Source of the DNA: CAYVAP01 sp964343195
GTDB lineage: Bacteria; Bacteroidota; Bacteroidia; J057
Length of the DNA stretch: 16,834 nt
Assembly: GCA_964343195.1 (NCBI GenBank)
Contig: CAYFIR010000142.1
Location: forward strand, 1-16,834
Direction: 5' to 3'
In this document: positions 15,661-16,834 of the stretch, piece by piece
How the letters are laid out: each line of letters opens with the position of its first letter
Numbering within the stretch: the first letter of the stretch is position 1
The notes under the pieces: model-generated
The model's database searches: none
What the model saw: the letters and a program-made list of their open reading frames with translations, nothing else
Told to the model about the DNA's origin: nothing
Made by a program: the position numbers and the translations under genes

Positions 15661-16437
15661 ATGCGAGCTTTTTTCTCCCTTTTTACTTTTCTGATGCTGG
15701 CTACCCAGTCAGCAATGGCCTGTTCCTTTTTTATCTCCACTTTCTGCGAGACGGTGGAAAATATGGAGTCATGGGAGCAGGGTGAATATATCGTGGTCCG
15801 TGCGGAAGTAACGGCTCAGATGGCTGGTCGAGCAGATTTGAAAGTCCTTGAGTATTTTGTTGGGACCAATGTGCCTGTAGAGGTAACGGTTACCGATCTG
15901 CCTACATTTGACTGCAATGGGGCGATCTTTAGCTTCGATACAGAAGAATACGGTCCCGTGGGGACGGAAATACTGGCAATTCTCCAACCAGAATATGACC
16001 GCGAGACCGGGCAGCCTACAGGTTCTGGTTATTACACCGGGCGTTATACCATTGCAAGTGAGCATTTCCTGGTAAGGAGCGGAAATCGCTTCGTCTCAAT
16101 GAATGAGCATTCTCATTTCAACACGAAGATTGATGCCTCCCGGGTTGCCAACTTCCTTTCAGGCTGTCTTGGCCGGGATGTGGTGGGCATTACCCGACAA
16201 CTCAACATATACCCGGTTCCTGCCCAAAATCAGATCACCTTTCTGGTAGGTTCAGGAGATGGAGAAGAAGAGATCCGAATCACCGACCAAATGGGAAGAC
16301 TGGTATTTGAAGGGTGGGTGTACCAGGGGTATCAGATGGATATTTCTGAATGGGCACCTGGAATATATTATGCCTACCTCCCTCGTTCTCAGGCAGTAGA
16401 GCCGAGAAAGCTCATTAAAGTGAACCCCGGAAATTAG
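15661..16437 (+). CDS. Small secreted protein with T9SS sorting domain
   Basis: The 258-aa protein starts with a signal peptide (MRAFFSLFTFLMLATQSAMA) with likely cleavage before Cys21. The ATG at 15661 is chosen over a TTG at 15628 because it opens this signal peptide. The mature protein begins CSFFISTFC and has further cysteines at 85 (TFDCNG) and 169. The segment from 43 to 110 (EYIVVRAEV, LKVLEYFVGTNVPVEVTV, GPVGTEILAIL) is beta-rich and recalls the NTR/TIMP-like secreted domains with an N-terminal cysteine common in Saprospiria (tentative). The C-terminus from about 176 is a T9SS type A sorting domain (LNIYPVPAQNQITF, MGRLVFEG, PGIYYAYL, final LIKV). It is divergent from carB and stands alone. 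The export route is well supported; function is unknown. Confidence 0.88.
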   Translation: MRAFFSLFTFLMLATQSAMACSFFISTFCETVENMESWEQGEYIVVRAEVTAQMAGRADLKVLEYFVGTNVPVEVTVTDLPTFDCNGAIFSFDTEEYGPVGTEILAILQPEYDRETGQPTGSGYYTGRYTIASEHFLVRSGNRFVSMNEHSHFNTKIDASRVANFLSGCLGRDVVGITRQLNIYPVPAQNQITFLVGSGDGEEEIRITDQMGRLVFEGWVYQGYQMDISEWAPGIYYAYLPRSQAVEPRKLIKVNPGN

Positions 16438-16451
16438 GAATACGGGGATCG

Positions 16452-16467
16452 GGGAGCGATTGCTCCC
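16452..16467 (+). terminator. Weak hairpin after the T9SS cargo gene
   Basis: GGGAGC and GCTCCC (16452-16457 with 16462-16467) form a 6-bp stem with a 4-nt loop, 15 bp after the stop. Only TTC follows, so terminator function is uncertain. Confidence 0.35.
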
Positions 16468-16530
16468 TTCACCTCGGATTATGAAACGACTAGTGGAATA
16501 AGTTCGGAGTCCGATGTTCGTAGTTTAAAG

Positions 16531-16570
16531 TTTCCCGCTCTTCGCGGGATTTCGCTGCGCTCAACGTGGT
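16531..16570. repeat. Palindromic intergenic repeat, copy 1
   Basis: This 40-bp unit contains the hairpin TCCCGC-TCTTC-GCGGGA followed by TTTCGCTGCGCTCAACGTGG. It matches 16654-16693 at 37 of 40 positions. Confidence 0.75.
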
Positions 16571-16653
16571 CAGAGGTTTACTGTATTTTTAAATGAGTGA
16601 TTACTTCGTTCCGAATGCACTAGTGCTTTGGATTCGAAATTCGTGATCAGTAA

Positions 16654-16693
16654 TTTCCCGCTCTTCGCGGGATTTCGTTGCACTCAACGTGAT
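16654..16693. repeat. Palindromic intergenic repeat, copy 2
   Basis: This is the second copy, 123 bp after the first, with the hairpin unchanged and all three differences in the part that follows it. Confidence 0.75.
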
Positions 16694-16834
16694 TGAAAGT
16701 GCTGCTGGTGAACATTTTATACGAATTACGAATGGGTAACTACTTAATTCCGCAGGCACTAGTCATTGGTTTCGGCCTGCAAAAACAGCCTCAGAGAGTC
16801 CATATGGGCCTTTTTTAATTTGTGGGCTACCTTC

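Larger units (their letters stand above)
16438..16834. other. Non-coding end of the window with palindromic repeats
   Basis: No gene is supported. The stretch holds a small hairpin near 16452-16467, a duplicated 40-bp palindromic repeat (16531 and 16654), three ACTAGT-centred degenerate units (16489, 16619, 16758) and, near the edge, CAGCCTC preceded by A residues, similar to the right end of the older element at 12655-12664. Confidence 0.5.

Noticed and set aside
1..16834. CRISPR array, defence system, prophage, tRNA or rRNA genes
   Set aside because: I saw no regular spaced repeats, no defence or phage protein families and no tRNA- or rRNA-like sequence.

Overview
The window looks like chromosomal DNA of a Bacteroidota bacterium, probably a Saprospiria/Lewinella-type lineage (inference). 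The signs are two secreted proteins with type IX secretion (T9SS) C-terminal sorting domains, a ParB-DUF5683 gene pair, a short CarB without the allosteric domain, a TAnnTTTG-type promoter in front of carB, and start codons without clear Shine-Dalgarno sequences.

Layout from left to right. A lipoprotein-type methionine sulfoxide reductase A (81-752, +) ends in a perfect hairpin terminator. A 350-bp non-coding stretch follows, with a hairpin that could end a small RNA. DUF5683 (1178-2059, -) lies downstream of parB (2178-3038, -); no parA is adjacent. A lipoprotein of unknown function (3278-3967, +) diverges from parB and has its own terminator. It faces a 2101-residue secreted multidomain protein (4065-10370, -) made of about 28 GGxF-type propeller repeats, an IPT/TIG domain, an adhesion-like domain, a five-cysteine hydrophobic module, a DUF7619-type domain, an Ig/FN3-like domain and a T9SS sorting domain.

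Between the giant gene and carB lies a nested mobile region. An IS4-family insertion sequence (10862-12539, 1678 bp) has 14-bp perfect inverted ends and a perfect 9-bp target duplication. It sits in the small central palindrome of an older element of about 211 bp with TTAGAGGCTGTTT ends (10770-12667 overall). The transposase reading frame is broken, or shifted, at a run of seven T. The two insertions have pushed carB (12693-15506, -) about 1.9 kb away from what appears to be its original terminator (10731-10763).

To the right of carB a divergent gene encodes a small secreted T9SS cargo protein (15661-16437, +). The window ends in about 400 bp of non-coding DNA with a duplicated 40-bp palindromic repeat.

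How the genes relate: parB-DUF5683 is the only convincing conserved pair. CarB is housekeeping metabolism (carbamoyl phosphate for arginine and pyrimidines). The two T9SS cargo proteins, the lipoprotein and the lipidated MsrA all act in or outside the envelope but do not form an operon. I found no convincing new multi-gene system. The most informative structures are the nested insertion, the transposase frame break and the supra-repeat architecture of the giant protein.
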